This document shows positions 32,303-40,848 of a stretch of DNA of 64,000 nt, piece after piece; position 1 is the first letter of the stretch; the number at the start of each line of letters is the position of its first letter. The position numbers were made by a program, and so were the translations under genes. Source of the DNA: Clostridia bacterium (lineage in GTDB: Bacteria; Bacillota; Clostridia; Oscillospirales; UBA644). The notes beneath the pieces were generated by a model that saw only the letters and a program-made list of their open reading frames with translations, was not told the origin of the DNA and searched no databases. The DNA is taken from positions 1 through 64,000 of the forward strand of contig JAGBIM010000019.1 of assembly GCA_017934975.1 (NCBI GenBank). The letters are read 5' to 3'.

Positions 32303-33319
32303 GGGGTAAATTGCAATGTTGACGTAACAATCGGTTTCTTTGTCAACGGTAATCTGTATGACTGCAGGAATTACGAGCATTCCGGAGGGAAATCCTTCGA
32401 TTACAAGCTCTTGTACCTGTTTTTGATTTGCTTTCAGGCTTAGTTCTGCCGTTTTTGTTTCAACCATTATAACGGAATCGCCACTCATTACCGGGCCTAA
32501 ATCCAGATGCACGGTTTTATCTTTTTTAGAAAGAAGAGAGAGTTTTACATTGTATTTCGGGGATGATTTTTTGTCGGTTGCCGGAATTTCCACGATTTCT
32601 TCAATGAAAACTTCAATTTCGTGTTTTCCTTCAAAAAGGTATTCCTGCTCAAGTGTTCCGTTCTCTAAGGCTGCACGGTATCTGGTCATGGGGGCGTACT
32701 CGATGGCCATATTAAGCATTTTTATCAATTCTTCGGAAAGTTCAACCTCCTTGCCTTCCCCCAGGTGCGTTTCTACCTTGCAGAGGAGTTTGGTCGTTCC
32801 TTTTCGAACGTAGCGAAACATAACGTCCCGTGCGATAAACCAAGTGACACTGCCTTTGTTAACGAGGATATCTATTTTTTCTGCAAAGCCTTCAAAATGA
32901 CGTTGGGGGATTTCTTGATCAGAAAACTTTTCTACAGTCACGCCCGTTTCGGGAGCCTGAAGAAGTTTTTCGATCAACCCTTCCGTCCATTCGTCCGAAA
33001 GTGTTTTGGTTCGAATTCGAGAACTAACGCTTACGGGGATCGTGGTTTCGTGAATCTGAATCGTCAACGTCTCGTATTCCACGGGCGGTTCTTCTTCTGT
33101 GGTCACGGAAGCGGGTTGAGAATCGGTGGAAACTTCCGTGTCCGTAATTACGGTTTCCGTGTCCGCGTCGCTGTTTGCGTCTGTGGTTGCGGTGTCGGAA
33201 AGGGTTTCCGAAAGGGCAGGCTCACCCGTGGAAAGCGTGTCGGTAGGTTCGGGTTCGCCGCAGGCAACCAAGGAAAGGGTCAGCAGGAGAATCAGAAACA
33301 GAGAACATAGTTTCTTCAT
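32300..33319 (-). CDS. Lipoprotein paralogue A
   Basis: The 339-residue protein has a lipoprotein signal peptide with lipobox LSLVAC (cysteine 20), a low-complexity Thr/Ser/Asp/Glu linker to about residue 75, then a folded domain. It shares the first 22 residues with the gene at 33416-34393 almost exactly, and the downstream domain in order (KTLSxxWTEgLIEKLLQApETG, VEKxSD, HFExFAE). The family was not recognised. The promoter and ribosome region are also duplicated, so it arose by tandem duplication. Confidence 0.75.
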   Translation of the reverse strand: MKKLCSLFLILLLTLSLVACGEPEPTDTLSTGEPALSETLSDTATTDANSDADTETVITDTEVSTDSQPASVTTEEEPPVEYETLTIQIHETTIPVSVSSRIRTKTLSDEWTEGLIEKLLQAPETGVTVEKFSDQEIPQRHFEGFAEKIDILVNKGSVTWFIARDVMFRYVRKGTTKLLCKVETHLGEGKEVELSEELIKMLNMAIEYAPMTRYRAALENGTLEQEYLFEGKHEIEVFIEEIVEIPATDKKSSPKYNVKLSLLSKKDKTVHLDLGPVMSGDSVIMVETKTAELSLKANQKQVQELVIEGFPSGMLVIPAVIQITVDKETDCYVNIAIYP

Positions 33320-33354
33320 AGATGGGCCTCCTTTTTTAGTTTGTCCCTATTTTA

Positions 33355-33384
33355 ATTATATCATAGGTTGCGTCTTTCTGTCAA
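33355..33384 (-). promoter_or_regulatory. Promoter of lipoprotein A
   Basis: On the minus strand TTGACA (33379-33384), 18 nt and TATAAT (33355-33360). The promoter at 34429-34458 has the same layout and similar spacer, a product of the duplication. Confidence 0.75.
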
Positions 33385-33415
33385 GAGGGCGCGGCGTTCA
33401 AGGAAGGGACTCTTA

Positions 33416-34393
33416 TTAGTTAAACACAATTTTTATGTGACTGTCTGTAGTGTTGCCGTCTACGAAGACGTATATATTCAAATTAAAAGATACGATCTCC
33501 CATCCGGAAAACTCAAATTCCAGAGTTTGTTTTTCATTTGCTTTCAGTTCTACGGTTTTCATATCTAAAGATCCAATATTGTCTTCGCTTTGCTGAGATT
33601 CAAGGGAGAGCCTTACAGATTGGTCTTCCTCGGAAAGTAAGGAGTATTTGATTCTGTATTTTTTGGAGGACAGTTTGACGATTTCTTCAATAGAAAATTC
33701 AACCTGTTGTTCCCTTTCAAAAACGTGTTTTATTTCAAGATTTCCGTTTTCCCAAGTTCCCAGATAGGTGTTTGTCGGAGCATAATAGAGGGCAATTTCA
33801 AGTTGTTCCTTTAATTCGTCGGAGAGAGCGATTTCTTTGCCGTCCCCCATATAGGTCTCTACTTTACAAAACTCCTTGTCTTTTATATAGCGGAACATTA
33901 CGTTTTCTACAAGGATCCATCTGGTTCCTCTGTCGATGTCCAGACCTTCTGCAAAATCCTCAAAATGAAGAGGGGTTATTTTCTTGTCGGACAACTTTTC
34001 TACGGATGCACCCGTTTCAGAGGCTTGAAGCAGTTTTTCAATCAACTCTTCCGTCCACGCTCCCGAAAGCGTTTTTGTTTGGATTCGAGATTTGACGGCA
34101 AACGGAACCGTACAAACATGGGTTAATATCTTCAGTGTGCCGTCTTCTACGGGAAGCAATACCACCTCCTCAGACGAGGTAGCGGAATCTTGGGAATCGG
34201 TAGAGATTTCCGTTTCCGTGTCGGGCTCAGTCTCCGTAGGGGGAGCTTGCGTGTCGGATTGGTTGTCCGTATTCGAGACGGTCTCCGTGGGAGGTGCATC
34301 TGTGGAAAGCGTATCGGTGGATTCGGGTTCGCCGCAGGCAACCAAGGAAAGGGTCAGCAGGAGAATCAGAAACAGAGAACATAGTTTCTTCAT
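33416..34393 (-). CDS. Lipoprotein paralogue B
   Basis: The 325-residue paralogue of the preceding gene has the same lipoprotein signal (MKKLCSLFLILLLTLSLVAC) and an acidic Thr/Pro-rich linker with repeats such as PPTETVSNTDNQSDTQAPPTETE (in part, two PPTET words), ending near residue 70. The folded part runs parallel to paralogue A but is clearly diverged. An extracellular surface role is likely from the anchor and linker. The substrate or ligand is unknown. It has its own promoter, so the two can be expressed separately. Confidence 0.75.
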   Translation of the reverse strand: MKKLCSLFLILLLTLSLVACGEPESTDTLSTDAPPTETVSNTDNQSDTQAPPTETEPDTETEISTDSQDSATSSEEVVLLPVEDGTLKILTHVCTVPFAVKSRIQTKTLSGAWTEELIEKLLQASETGASVEKLSDKKITPLHFEDFAEGLDIDRGTRWILVENVMFRYIKDKEFCKVETYMGDGKEIALSDELKEQLEIALYYAPTNTYLGTWENGNLEIKHVFEREQQVEFSIEEIVKLSSKKYRIKYSLLSEEDQSVRLSLESQQSEDNIGSLDMKTVELKANEKQTLEFEFSGWEIVSFNLNIYVFVDGNTTDSHIKIVFN

Positions 34394-34428
34394 AGATGGG
34401 CCTCCTTTTTCGTTTTATTTCTACTTTA

Positions 34429-34458
34429 ATTATATCATAAGTAGCACTTTTCTGTCAA
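34429..34458 (-). promoter_or_regulatory. Promoter of lipoprotein B
   Basis: On the minus strand TTGACA (34453-34458), 18 nt and TATAAT (34429-34434), followed by AAAGGAGGCCC before the ATG. The leader matches that of paralogue A. Confidence 0.75.
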
Positions 34459-34471
34459 GAGGGGCGTTTGC

Positions 34472-35296
34472 TCAATAAATGTCCTCGCAAATCCAGCCGT
34501 CAAAATCCTTCTTGGCTTCTTCCAATTCTTCCTTGGTGCGTACCGTCCAGCCGATGGGCAGGGCACGGAAAAATTTGGTACAAAGGCGAAAGGAAAGAGC
34601 CTTGGGATAACGGATGTCAAAGGCGATGAAGTCGGGACGGGCGAGGAAGTTGAGCAGGAGATTTTTGACGGCAAAAAACTGGATTTTGCTCCCTTTTTCC
34701 TTGTGCCCGAAGAAATCCGAGGACAACTGTCCCCGCAGGTTTTGGGGGCGGTTTTTCTTCATCCAGCGGATGGCCAAAGGGTGGAAGGATTCGATGCAAT
34801 AGGGGCCTTTATAGTGATCCAGAATTTCAAAGGCCTTGGGGCAGACCGAAAGGTCGAAGCCGGGGATTTTGATCTCGATAATCAGCGGAACCTTTCCGTC
34901 CACAGCGGCAAGCACCTCTTTCAGGGTGGGGATTCCGTCTTTCTGCCCGTGGAGGGACATGCTTCCCAACTCCGCGGCGGTGTAGTCTTTTACCTTTCCG
35001 TCGATTCCCGTCATGCGGTTGAGGGTGAAATCGTGAAAGACCATCACTTCCCCGTCCTTGGAGAGTTGAATATCCAGCTCAATGCCAAGCCCCCGCTCCA
35101 CGGCACCCCGAAAGGCGCGCAGGGAGTTTTCGGGAACGTCTTTGGTGTGAAGTCCCCGATGAGCAAATTCTTTCCCCACGAAGGGGGTATCGTCGGGGCG
35201 TTTTCTTTTGGCGCGGGGCGCGATCATCCACAGATAAATCAGAAACAGCACCGCAAGTCCGCCGAGAACGCCCAAGGCGATCCAAAGCCCGATCAT
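34472..35296 (-). CDS. Membrane-anchored glycerophosphodiester phosphodiesterase
   Basis: GDPD enzymes release glycerol phosphate from deacylated phospholipids or teichoic acid-like polymers. The 274-residue protein has an N-terminal anchor (IALGVLGGLAVLFLIYLWMI) and then the barrel: FAHRGLHTKDVPENSLRAF with the catalytic His/Arg, IELDIQLSKDGEVMVFHDFTLNRMTG with Glu/Asp and the second His, and LIIEIK. The rest (APRAKRKRP) suggests that the catalytic domain may be on either side of the membrane. ATGA overlap with the MFS stop makes it the last gene of the three-gene unit. Confidence 0.9.
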   Translation of the reverse strand: MIGLWIALGVLGGLAVLFLIYLWMIAPRAKRKRPDDTPFVGKEFAHRGLHTKDVPENSLRAFRGAVERGLGIELDIQLSKDGEVMVFHDFTLNRMTGIDGKVKDYTAAELGSMSLHGQKDGIPTLKEVLAAVDGKVPLIIEIKIPGFDLSVCPKAFEILDHYKGPYCIESFHPLAIRWMKKNRPQNLRGQLSSDFFGHKEKGSKIQFFAVKNLLLNFLARPDFIAFDIRYPKALSFRLCTKFFRALPIGWTVRTKEELEEAKKDFDGWICEDIY

Positions 35297-36867
35297 GCTT
35301 CTTCCTCCGCAAATTGATCCATAATGTTTTTCTTCCCCTCGGGCTTGGAGTCTCCGTGCTTGACGAAGAGCATGGTCACGAAGGACAGGGCTACGAAAAT
35401 GGCGGCGTAAGGGAAGAGGGTGGTCATGGCCACGTTATCCATGAAGATGCCCGACAGGGTGGGCGTCAGGGATTGGGCGGCCATGGAGGCGGTGTAGTAA
35501 TATCCCGTATATTTTCCCACGTCTGCGCCCGTGCACATTTCCACCACCATGGGGAAGGAGTTTACGTTGATGGTGGCCCACGCCACGCCCGCAAGGCAGA
35601 ACATAATGGACATCAGCCAAGCGGGAGAGGATGCGGTCATGAAGCATCCGGCCAAAAAGGCGGTAAAGAGCATGGCGATTCCTGCCAGAATGGTCTTTTT
35701 GCGGCCGATTTTAGAGGCGATCATCCCTACGGGCAGGTACGCCGCGATGGCGGCAACGTTGGCCAAAAGCAGGGTGGTCGTGGCGTCTTTATCCAAAACG
35801 TTTTGCGCGTAAACGGTGTATTTGGAGGTGACGGCGTTGTAGCCGAAGAACCAAAGGACGATGGAGGCAAGCATGAAAATCAGACTGAACAGCTTCGCCT
35901 TGTCCAGTTTTTTTCCGCCCTTTGCGGGTTCTTTTTCTTCGTCCTTGTCAAGTCCCAACGCAACGCTTTGTGCGTGGGCTTCCGCGGCCCATTTCGGCTC
36001 CTTCACGGTGAAGGTGAAGATCAAAAGGGCAACCAGCATCAGAAGTCCCACGATGGCGTATACGCCCGTGTAGCTCATATAAGCGTTCTTGACCTTGGAG
36101 ATGGCCATCACCGACCCTAAGCCCAGGACGATGATTCCTCCCGCGTTGCCCATCAGATTGATGACGGCGTTTGCTTTGGAGCGCAGGGGCTTCAGAGTCA
36201 CGTCGGGCATCAGCGCCACGGCAGGCGTGCGGAAGGTTGCCATGGAAATCAAAAGCAGCAGCAGAATGCCGAGGAAAATAAACAGCGTCGCGGGGGCTTG
36301 ATCGGTAATCGCGGCGGCGCAGGCCTGGCGGGCAGGCACCACGTGGCGGATATACAGATTGACGTCCACTTCCCGTCCGAAGGCGTTGATTTCCGTGGTT
36401 TTGGATTCCGTCGTCAGTTGGGAAAACTCTTCCCGGGTGTACAGGTCCGCAAGCTTATAGCTTTCTCCTTCCGGAGTCTGCAGAAGGGTGTCTTTCTGCT
36501 CGTCGTAGATGATCTCCATGGTGGCGGGATCGTTGATGGCAGAATAGCGCTCAATCTGTTTCAGCTGGGCGTTGTCCGCAAAGGAAAGCCCGATCAGCAG
36601 GGCGACGGCCAACACCGTTCCCACGCGTACGAAGGGGGTTCTGCGGCCGCTTTTCCCTTTGTGTCGGTCGGAAATCGCCCCAAACAGGGGGAGCAGGAAC
36701 AGGGCCAAAATGTTGTCGAGGGCCATGACGACACCCGACGCAGTTTGGCTCAGCCCGAATTTGCTGGTCAGGGTCATGGCGATGGTTACGTCGTAGATCT
36801 GCCAAAATGCACAGATAAGGAAGAAGGCAAAGCCTACGAGGACGGTGCGTTTGTAGTTCAGTTTCAT
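35293..36867 (-). CDS. MFS transporter, GPH/SLC45-like, with long extra loop
   Basis: The 524-residue membrane protein has about 12 predicted helices and a cytoplasmic SDRHKGKSGRRTPFVRVGT loop, typical for GPH or sucrose-type sugar symporters. Unusually, an extra hydrophilic stretch of about 90 residues (roughly 98-185) separates helix 3 from helix 4. It contains LADLYTREEFSQL and ends before APATLFIFLGILLLL. The sugar carried is unknown. It is flanked by the glycoside-hydrolase-like gene and the GDPD gene, all on one transcript, so a glycan-derived solute is plausible. Confidence 0.82.
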   Translation of the reverse strand: MKLNYKRTVLVGFAFFLICAFWQIYDVTIAMTLTSKFGLSQTASGVVMALDNILALFLLPLFGAISDRHKGKSGRRTPFVRVGTVLAVALLIGLSFADNAQLKQIERYSAINDPATMEIIYDEQKDTLLQTPEGESYKLADLYTREEFSQLTTESKTTEINAFGREVDVNLYIRHVVPARQACAAAITDQAPATLFIFLGILLLLLISMATFRTPAVALMPDVTLKPLRSKANAVINLMGNAGGIIVLGLGSVMAISKVKNAYMSYTGVYAIVGLLMLVALLIFTFTVKEPKWAAEAHAQSVALGLDKDEEKEPAKGGKKLDKAKLFSLIFMLASIVLWFFGYNAVTSKYTVYAQNVLDKDATTTLLLANVAAIAAYLPVGMIASKIGRKKTILAGIAMLFTAFLAGCFMTASSPAWLMSIMFCLAGVAWATINVNSFPMVVEMCTGADVGKYTGYYYTASMAAQSLTPTLSGIFMDNVAMTTLFPYAAIFVALSFVTMLFVKHGDSKPEGKKNIMDQFAEEEA

Positions 36868-36888
36868 AACGGACCTCTTTTTTCTTGA

Positions 36889-38589
36889 TTATTGTTCCCA
36901 CCAGAAGATGGGGGCAGGTTTCCAGGTAGGACGGGCCACGCGCCCTTCGTTGAGGGCGATATGTTCCCGACAGAAGGGGCGGATAGCGGAGGTTTTTGAA
37001 TTCCCCGTATGATAGAGTTTGTCCAAAATTTCGAAGAAATCCATGGCCCGCTCGGTGATGCGGTTCTGATTGCGCACCAGCTCCGCGTCGATCTGTGCCC
37101 GCAGAAGGATCTGCTTCCATTTGATCGCGTTCCGACCGGCTTCGTTTAGGGCTTCGTTCAACTCTATTGCAAGGGCTTCCGCTCCTTCGGCGGCGGATGG
37201 ATCGTGGAGACGAACCTCCTTTTCCGCCTGTTGGAATCCGAAGGCGTCACGGCAGAGTCCCTGCTCCAGTGCACGGATCAGCTCCACGCCCTTGTCCAGA
37301 TCTTCTTCGGCCATATAACATTCGTACCGCAGATATTCCCGCACCGTTTCGTAGGGATCCCGTCCGTTGCGGAACAGCTGCAGGGTGATCGCCTTGTTGA
37401 TATCCTCAAAAATTCCTTCGGAATAGGGCATCCCGCCCGAAAGCTTTTGTCCCGCGTCGGTCCATTGCTCCCGAATGTGAGCGGGCATGGGATTTGCACC
37501 GTAGCCGCCCCAGGGGGTGGCGCCGTACATACTGAATTCGTTGAAGGAGACCAAAGGCTTGTCCGACTCGTGGGTGAGGGGATATTGGGGATATTTTGCG
37601 GGGAAGTCCGCCATGATCATGTCCGCAAAATCCAGCTCGCCCGCATACAGAGCCTTGTAAAAGCCGTCCCACTCCGTATTTCCACGGTAAAATTCTCCGA
37701 AATACCAGGTGGAGAGGATGATCTTCGCGTTGGGAAGCCGTTTTTTGATCAGCTCCGCCTCCGCCTTTGCCACCTTCAGAAATCCGTTGCTTCCCCAGGG
37801 TGCGCATTGTTCGCAGGTGCATCCTCCCTGATCGTAGGGCCACACGGTGAAATAATCGGGCTCAAGCTCTTCAAATACGTCCAGCATCTCTGCGCGATTT
37901 TTCAGAATCAACTCCATGCCGCCCTCCGTATGGGGGCAGACCTCCGTGTGATAAAAGCCGTCGGGCTTCAGATAATATCCGTTCTGCACCGCGTTGGTGG
38001 CTTTGTTTTCGTCGGGGGTGGAGGAGAAGCCCTCGTTGGCAAGGGTGGTCATCATCTTCTTCAGCCCGAGGGATTTTGCATAATTCAGAACGGCCTTCAG
38101 CCGCGTTGCCATGGCCACCGCTTCGGGATCGTCCATGCCCGTGTAGTGGTGCATGTCGAACCACACCGCCAGGGCTTCCATGCCCCACAGAGCCAGATCT
38201 TCGATGTATTCAAAAATCTGCGGCAGGGGCGCGGAATGGTAAAAGTTATGGAAATGGGTGGCAAAATACATGCCGCACAATTCTTTTTCGGTTTTGAAAA
38301 TTCCCGTTTTCGGTGCGGGGCGGAAGTCTCCTCCCGTGGGAACGCTCCGCAAAAGCCGTCCCGCCATATTCCACAAATCGGGGGCCTGCGTGCCACGCAG
38401 AAGATACCCCGTCTCGGTTTTTTCGATCATGCCGAAACGGTGTCCATCCACGTATTCCAGCGTCAGGTCGGCGGGGGTGCCGAAGGAAACGGCCGTATCC
38501 CAGCGGGCTTCAATGCGCTTTTTCAGCGCTTTTGCCAAGGCTTCACAGGGGCCGTCGGCGGGGTTAAAGGAAATTCGGTATTCGTTCAT
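36889..38589 (-). CDS. Glycoside-hydrolase-like TIM barrel protein (DUF4838-like)
   Basis: The 566-residue cytoplasmic protein has an N-terminal alpha/beta domain (1-95), then a barrel with MYFATHFHNFYHSAPL, WGMEALAVWFDMHHY, and TVWPYDQGGCTCEQCAPWGSNGF, a segment that resembles the C-x-C-x2-C region of DUF4838 and GH20/67-type enzymes. No signal peptide was seen. The substrate is unknown; the MFS gene next door suggests that it acts on an imported glycoside. ATG 38589 is chosen for its GGGAGGA site; a start 13 codons upstream would have none. Confidence 0.68.
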   Translation of the reverse strand: MNEYRISFNPADGPCEALAKALKKRIEARWDTAVSFGTPADLTLEYVDGHRFGMIEKTETGYLLRGTQAPDLWNMAGRLLRSVPTGGDFRPAPKTGIFKTEKELCGMYFATHFHNFYHSAPLPQIFEYIEDLALWGMEALAVWFDMHHYTGMDDPEAVAMATRLKAVLNYAKSLGLKKMMTTLANEGFSSTPDENKATNAVQNGYYLKPDGFYHTEVCPHTEGGMELILKNRAEMLDVFEELEPDYFTVWPYDQGGCTCEQCAPWGSNGFLKVAKAEAELIKKRLPNAKIILSTWYFGEFYRGNTEWDGFYKALYAGELDFADMIMADFPAKYPQYPLTHESDKPLVSFNEFSMYGATPWGGYGANPMPAHIREQWTDAGQKLSGGMPYSEGIFEDINKAITLQLFRNGRDPYETVREYLRYECYMAEEDLDKGVELIRALEQGLCRDAFGFQQAEKEVRLHDPSAAEGAEALAIELNEALNEAGRNAIKWKQILLRAQIDAELVRNQNRITERAMDFFEILDKLYHTGNSKTSAIRPFCREHIALNEGRVARPTWKPAPIFWWEQ

Positions 38590-38618
38590 AGGTAAATCCT
38601 CCCTACTTTTCTGTCCAT

Positions 38619-38647
38619 AGTTTAACATATTATTTATGCTTTGTCAA
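38619..38647 (-). promoter_or_regulatory. Promoter of the glycoside-hydrolase/MFS/GDPD operon
   Basis: On the minus strand TTGACA (38642-38647), 17 nt and TAAACT (38619-38624), ending about 30 bp before the ATG at 38589. Confidence 0.75.
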
Positions 38648-38790
38648 TCAAAAAATTTTATATATTCTATAATATCACGGTAAAAACCGTACTGTCAAGG
38701 ATATTTTTGCCGAAAAATCGCCTTTTTCGGTCAAATCGGGACGGAAAGGAGGGAGGGGGAGAATGTAAAAAAAAATTCACATTTACCCTC

Positions 38791-38819
38791 TTGATTTTTC
38801 CTTCCGTTTGTGCTATAAT
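38791..38819 (+). promoter_or_regulatory. Promoter of tRNA-Thr and tRNA-Tyr
   Basis: TTGATT (38791-38796), 17 nt and TATAAT (38814-38819), with the tRNA-Thr 5' end 17 bp after the -10. Confidence 0.8.
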
Positions 38820-38835
38820 ACTTAAGCGTCAAAAC

Positions 38836-38911
38836 GCTGGTGTAGCTCAGCTGGTAGAGCAGCTGATTTGTAATCAGCAGGTCGGGGGTTCAAATCCGTC
38901 CACCAGCTCCA
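38836..38911 (+). tRNA. tRNA-Thr (TGT)
   Basis: The acceptor GCTGGTG/CACCAGC is perfect. The anticodon stem CTGAT/ATCAG encloses TTGTAAT-type sequence with anticodon TGT. The T-loop TTCAAAT and CCA end are encoded. Confidence 0.96.
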
Positions 38912-38935
38912 CCTCTTTTTACGCGAACTGAATAT

Positions 38936-39019
38936 GGGCGAGTTCCCGAGTGGCCAAAGGGGGCAGACTGTAAATCTGTTGCGATAGCTTCGGTGGTCCG
39001 AATCCACCCTCGCCCACCA
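38936..39019 (+). tRNA. tRNA-Tyr (GTA)
   Basis: This is a class II tRNA of 84 nt with a long variable arm (TGCGATAGCTTCG region). The anticodon stem CAGA/TCTG encloses CTGTAAA, giving anticodon GTA. GGGCGAG pairs with CTCGCCC, and CCA is encoded. Confidence 0.95.
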
Positions 39020-39023
39020 AAAA

Positions 39024-39050
39024 CCCTCGTACGAAAGTACGGGGATTTTT
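39024..39050 (+). terminator. Terminator of the tRNA-Thr/Tyr operon
   Basis: CCCTCGTAC (39024-39032) pairs with GTACGGGG (39037-39044) around GAAA, followed by ATTTTT. Confidence 0.85.
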
Positions 39051-39051
39051 A

Positions 39052-39180
39052 CTTTTTCACGATTACCTTTTCACTTTTCACTTTTCTCTTATCTACGAGG
39101 ATTTTTGGAAGGTAATAAGTAATAGTGAATAGTGAAGAAGTAAAATACGCCAACGGCGGAATATCATTAAAATCTCCGTC
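39052..39180. repeat. Decayed AT-rich repeat at the edge of an inserted segment
   Basis: TTTTCACTTTTCACTTTT (39067-39084) and the inverse words AATAGTGAATAGTGAAG (39119-39137) form a broken inverted repeat of the kind seen in MITE-like elements of Clostridia. It begins directly after the tRNA terminator and has no coding capacity. The rest of the gap to 39319 is AT-rich and shows nothing else clear. Confidence 0.5.
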
Positions 39181-39319
39181 AAGGTAGATTCGAACGACCG
39201 AAACCAGGATGCATATCGTTTTATGCTATAATCATCACAAACTGTATATTATATACCAAAATGAGGTTCGAGTTACAATAGTTCCAAATAAAGTGAAATT
39301 TTAGGAGCGGATTTGCGTT

Positions 39320-40045
39320 ATGAACTTTATTGAAAGTGAATGGAATGGGTTTAAACGGCTCGATTTTCAGTTTAAAAACAGAGACGCCATATTCGTGTGT
39401 CCTAACGTTCCTACGCAAGATAAAAAATGGCTATACAAAACTGAATATTTTGGTGCATTTCCAAGCTTTGAAATTGAAATGCTGAAAAGGGGATATTATT
39501 TAGCCCACCTCTCAAACAAGAGTCGTTTATGTCCTGAAGAAGACACGGATATGCGTCCGCAATTTTGTGAGTTTTTACAATCCGAATTCGGACTGAATAA
39601 AAAATGCTTACCTGTAGGGATGAGCTGTGGCGGCATGCAAGCAGTGTATTTTGCAGCGAAATATCCCCAGTATGTGGCGGCGCTTTATCTTGACGCTCCC
39701 GTACTTAATCTGCTAAGCTGGCCTTTAGGCTTAGGCGAAAGCAAACGTGCTTCCCCTGATGAATTTGAAAAAAATATCGGTATCTCCGTTTCCGATATGA
39801 TCAATTATAGGAATCATCCCATCGACTGCAAAGAAATTCTTTTAAAGTCAGGAATTCCAATATTTTTGGTGTGTGGCGATTCTGACGTTGTAGTTCCGTA
39901 TCATGAAAACGGGAAGATCTTATCGGATTATTTTAAAGCTAATAATGGAATTTTAACCGAAATACTCAAGCCACATTGCGACCACCATCCTCACGGGCTG
40001 GAAGACAATACTCCTTTGCTTGAATTCGTAAAAAAATATTACTGA
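39320..40045 (+). CDS. Alpha/beta hydrolase
   Basis: The 241-residue protein has the nucleophile elbow GMSCGG (serine near residue 100), a late strand VCGDSDVVVPY carrying the acid, and a histidine in HCDHHPHGLED, in the order of the alpha/beta-hydrolase fold. No lipase or peptidase lid was recognised; an esterase-type activity is likely. The base composition is visibly more AT-rich than in the neighbours, with frequent ATA, TTA and AAA codons, and a weak ribosome site (AGGAGC) precedes the ATG. It probably arrived by transfer together with the GNAT gene. Confidence 0.75.
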   Translation: MNFIESEWNGFKRLDFQFKNRDAIFVCPNVPTQDKKWLYKTEYFGAFPSFEIEMLKRGYYLAHLSNKSRLCPEEDTDMRPQFCEFLQSEFGLNKKCLPVGMSCGGMQAVYFAAKYPQYVAALYLDAPVLNLLSWPLGLGESKRASPDEFEKNIGISVSDMINYRNHPIDCKEILLKSGIPIFLVCGDSDVVVPYHENGKILSDYFKANNGILTEILKPHCDHHPHGLEDNTPLLEFVKKYY

Positions 40046-40150
40046 AATCCATTTTGTTGCTGTTGCCAAAAAGAAAGGTGGCAGGAACTTGCATCATATT
40101 ACACCTCGGTGTTTATATAGATATCCCAAACTGAAAGGAGATGTTCATTT

Positions 40151-40216
40151 ATGGACAGAAACTATAATCGTACGGCTATTGAAACATCAAATTCGGAGGG
40201 ATACTGTATGCTGTAA
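40151..40216 (+). CDS. Possible 21-residue peptide
   Basis: A strong ribosome site, AAAGGAGATG, lies 8 nt before an ATG that opens a 21-codon frame (MDRNYNRTAIETSNSEGYCML). It ends 27 bp before the GNAT start. It may be a leader peptide, a remnant of a larger gene, or chance. No homology was recognised. Confidence 0.3.
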   Translation: MDRNYNRTAIETSNSEGYCML

Positions 40217-40242
40217 TCCCTCCGTGACAAACAGGAGGAATT

Positions 40243-40692
40243 ATGCGTAATATTAAATTAACAAGAATTGATGAAAACAATTTTATACAGGCTTTCAATT
40301 TAAACTTGGATCAGGCGCAAGAGCAATTTGTTTCGCATCCAATCAGAAGCTTAGCACAGGCGTACGTATATTATGAACAATGCACTCCGTTCGGAATATT
40401 CCACGGCGATACGATGGTCGGTTATGTGATGGTGCTATATGATTATGATCTTGCAGCGTATCATATTTGGCATATGATGATTGACGTTGCGTATCAACAC
40501 CAAGGATTTGGAGCGATTGCTTTAAGAAAGTGTCTGGATTATATTGCATCCAAACCGTTTGGGACATCGAACAAGGTCGTATTAACCTGCAACAAAAACA
40601 ACGCCGTTGCGCTGCGTCTGTATAAGAGTTATGGCTTTAAAGAAACCGGGAATACGGATGACGATGAAATAGAGTTGTCTTTATTTCTGTAA
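40243..40692 (+). CDS. GNAT-family N-acetyltransferase
   Basis: GNAT proteins transfer acetyl from acetyl-CoA to an amine. The 149-residue protein has the usual order: VGYVMVLYDYD (beta4), HIWHMMIDVAYQHQGFGAIALRKCLDYI with the acetyl-CoA loop QGFG, and ALRLYKSYGFKETG (motif B). It looks close to the BltD/spermine acetyltransferase subgroup, but the amine is not known. It is AT-rich like the hydrolase gene and lies 200 bp after it. An AGGAGG site precedes the ATG. Confidence 0.85.
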   Translation: MRNIKLTRIDENNFIQAFNLNLDQAQEQFVSHPIRSLAQAYVYYEQCTPFGIFHGDTMVGYVMVLYDYDLAAYHIWHMMIDVAYQHQGFGAIALRKCLDYIASKPFGTSNKVVLTCNKNNAVALRLYKSYGFKETGNTDDDEIELSLFL

Positions 40693-40750
40693 AGTCAAAC
40701 CGAGAATAATTTTTAAAAAACAAAAAACCGATCGGTTCGCAGAAATCGAA

Positions 40751-40785
40751 AAAACCGCTTCTCTTTGAGGCGGTTTTCTTTTTTT
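40751..40785 (+). terminator. Terminator before mtlD
   Basis: AAAACCGC (40751-40758) pairs with GCGGTTTT (40770-40777), followed by CTTTTTTTTTT. It closes the AT-rich insert. Confidence 0.85.
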
Positions 40786-40789
40786 TTCA

Positions 40790-40818
40790 TTGACAAATCC
40801 GCTCCGAAGTGCTATAAT
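40790..40818 (+). promoter_or_regulatory. Promoter of the mtlD-like gene
   Basis: TTGACA (40790-40795), 17 nt and TATAAT (40813-40818), with the ATG 31 bp downstream at 40849. Confidence 0.85.
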
Positions 40819-40848
40819 GAAGAAAAGAAACGAAATGGGAGTTTTGTT

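Noticed and set aside
38760-39050. Integrative element with attachment site in tRNA-Thr or tRNA-Tyr
   Set aside because: No integrase gene and no repeated tRNA 3' end were seen; only the composition shift downstream is supported.
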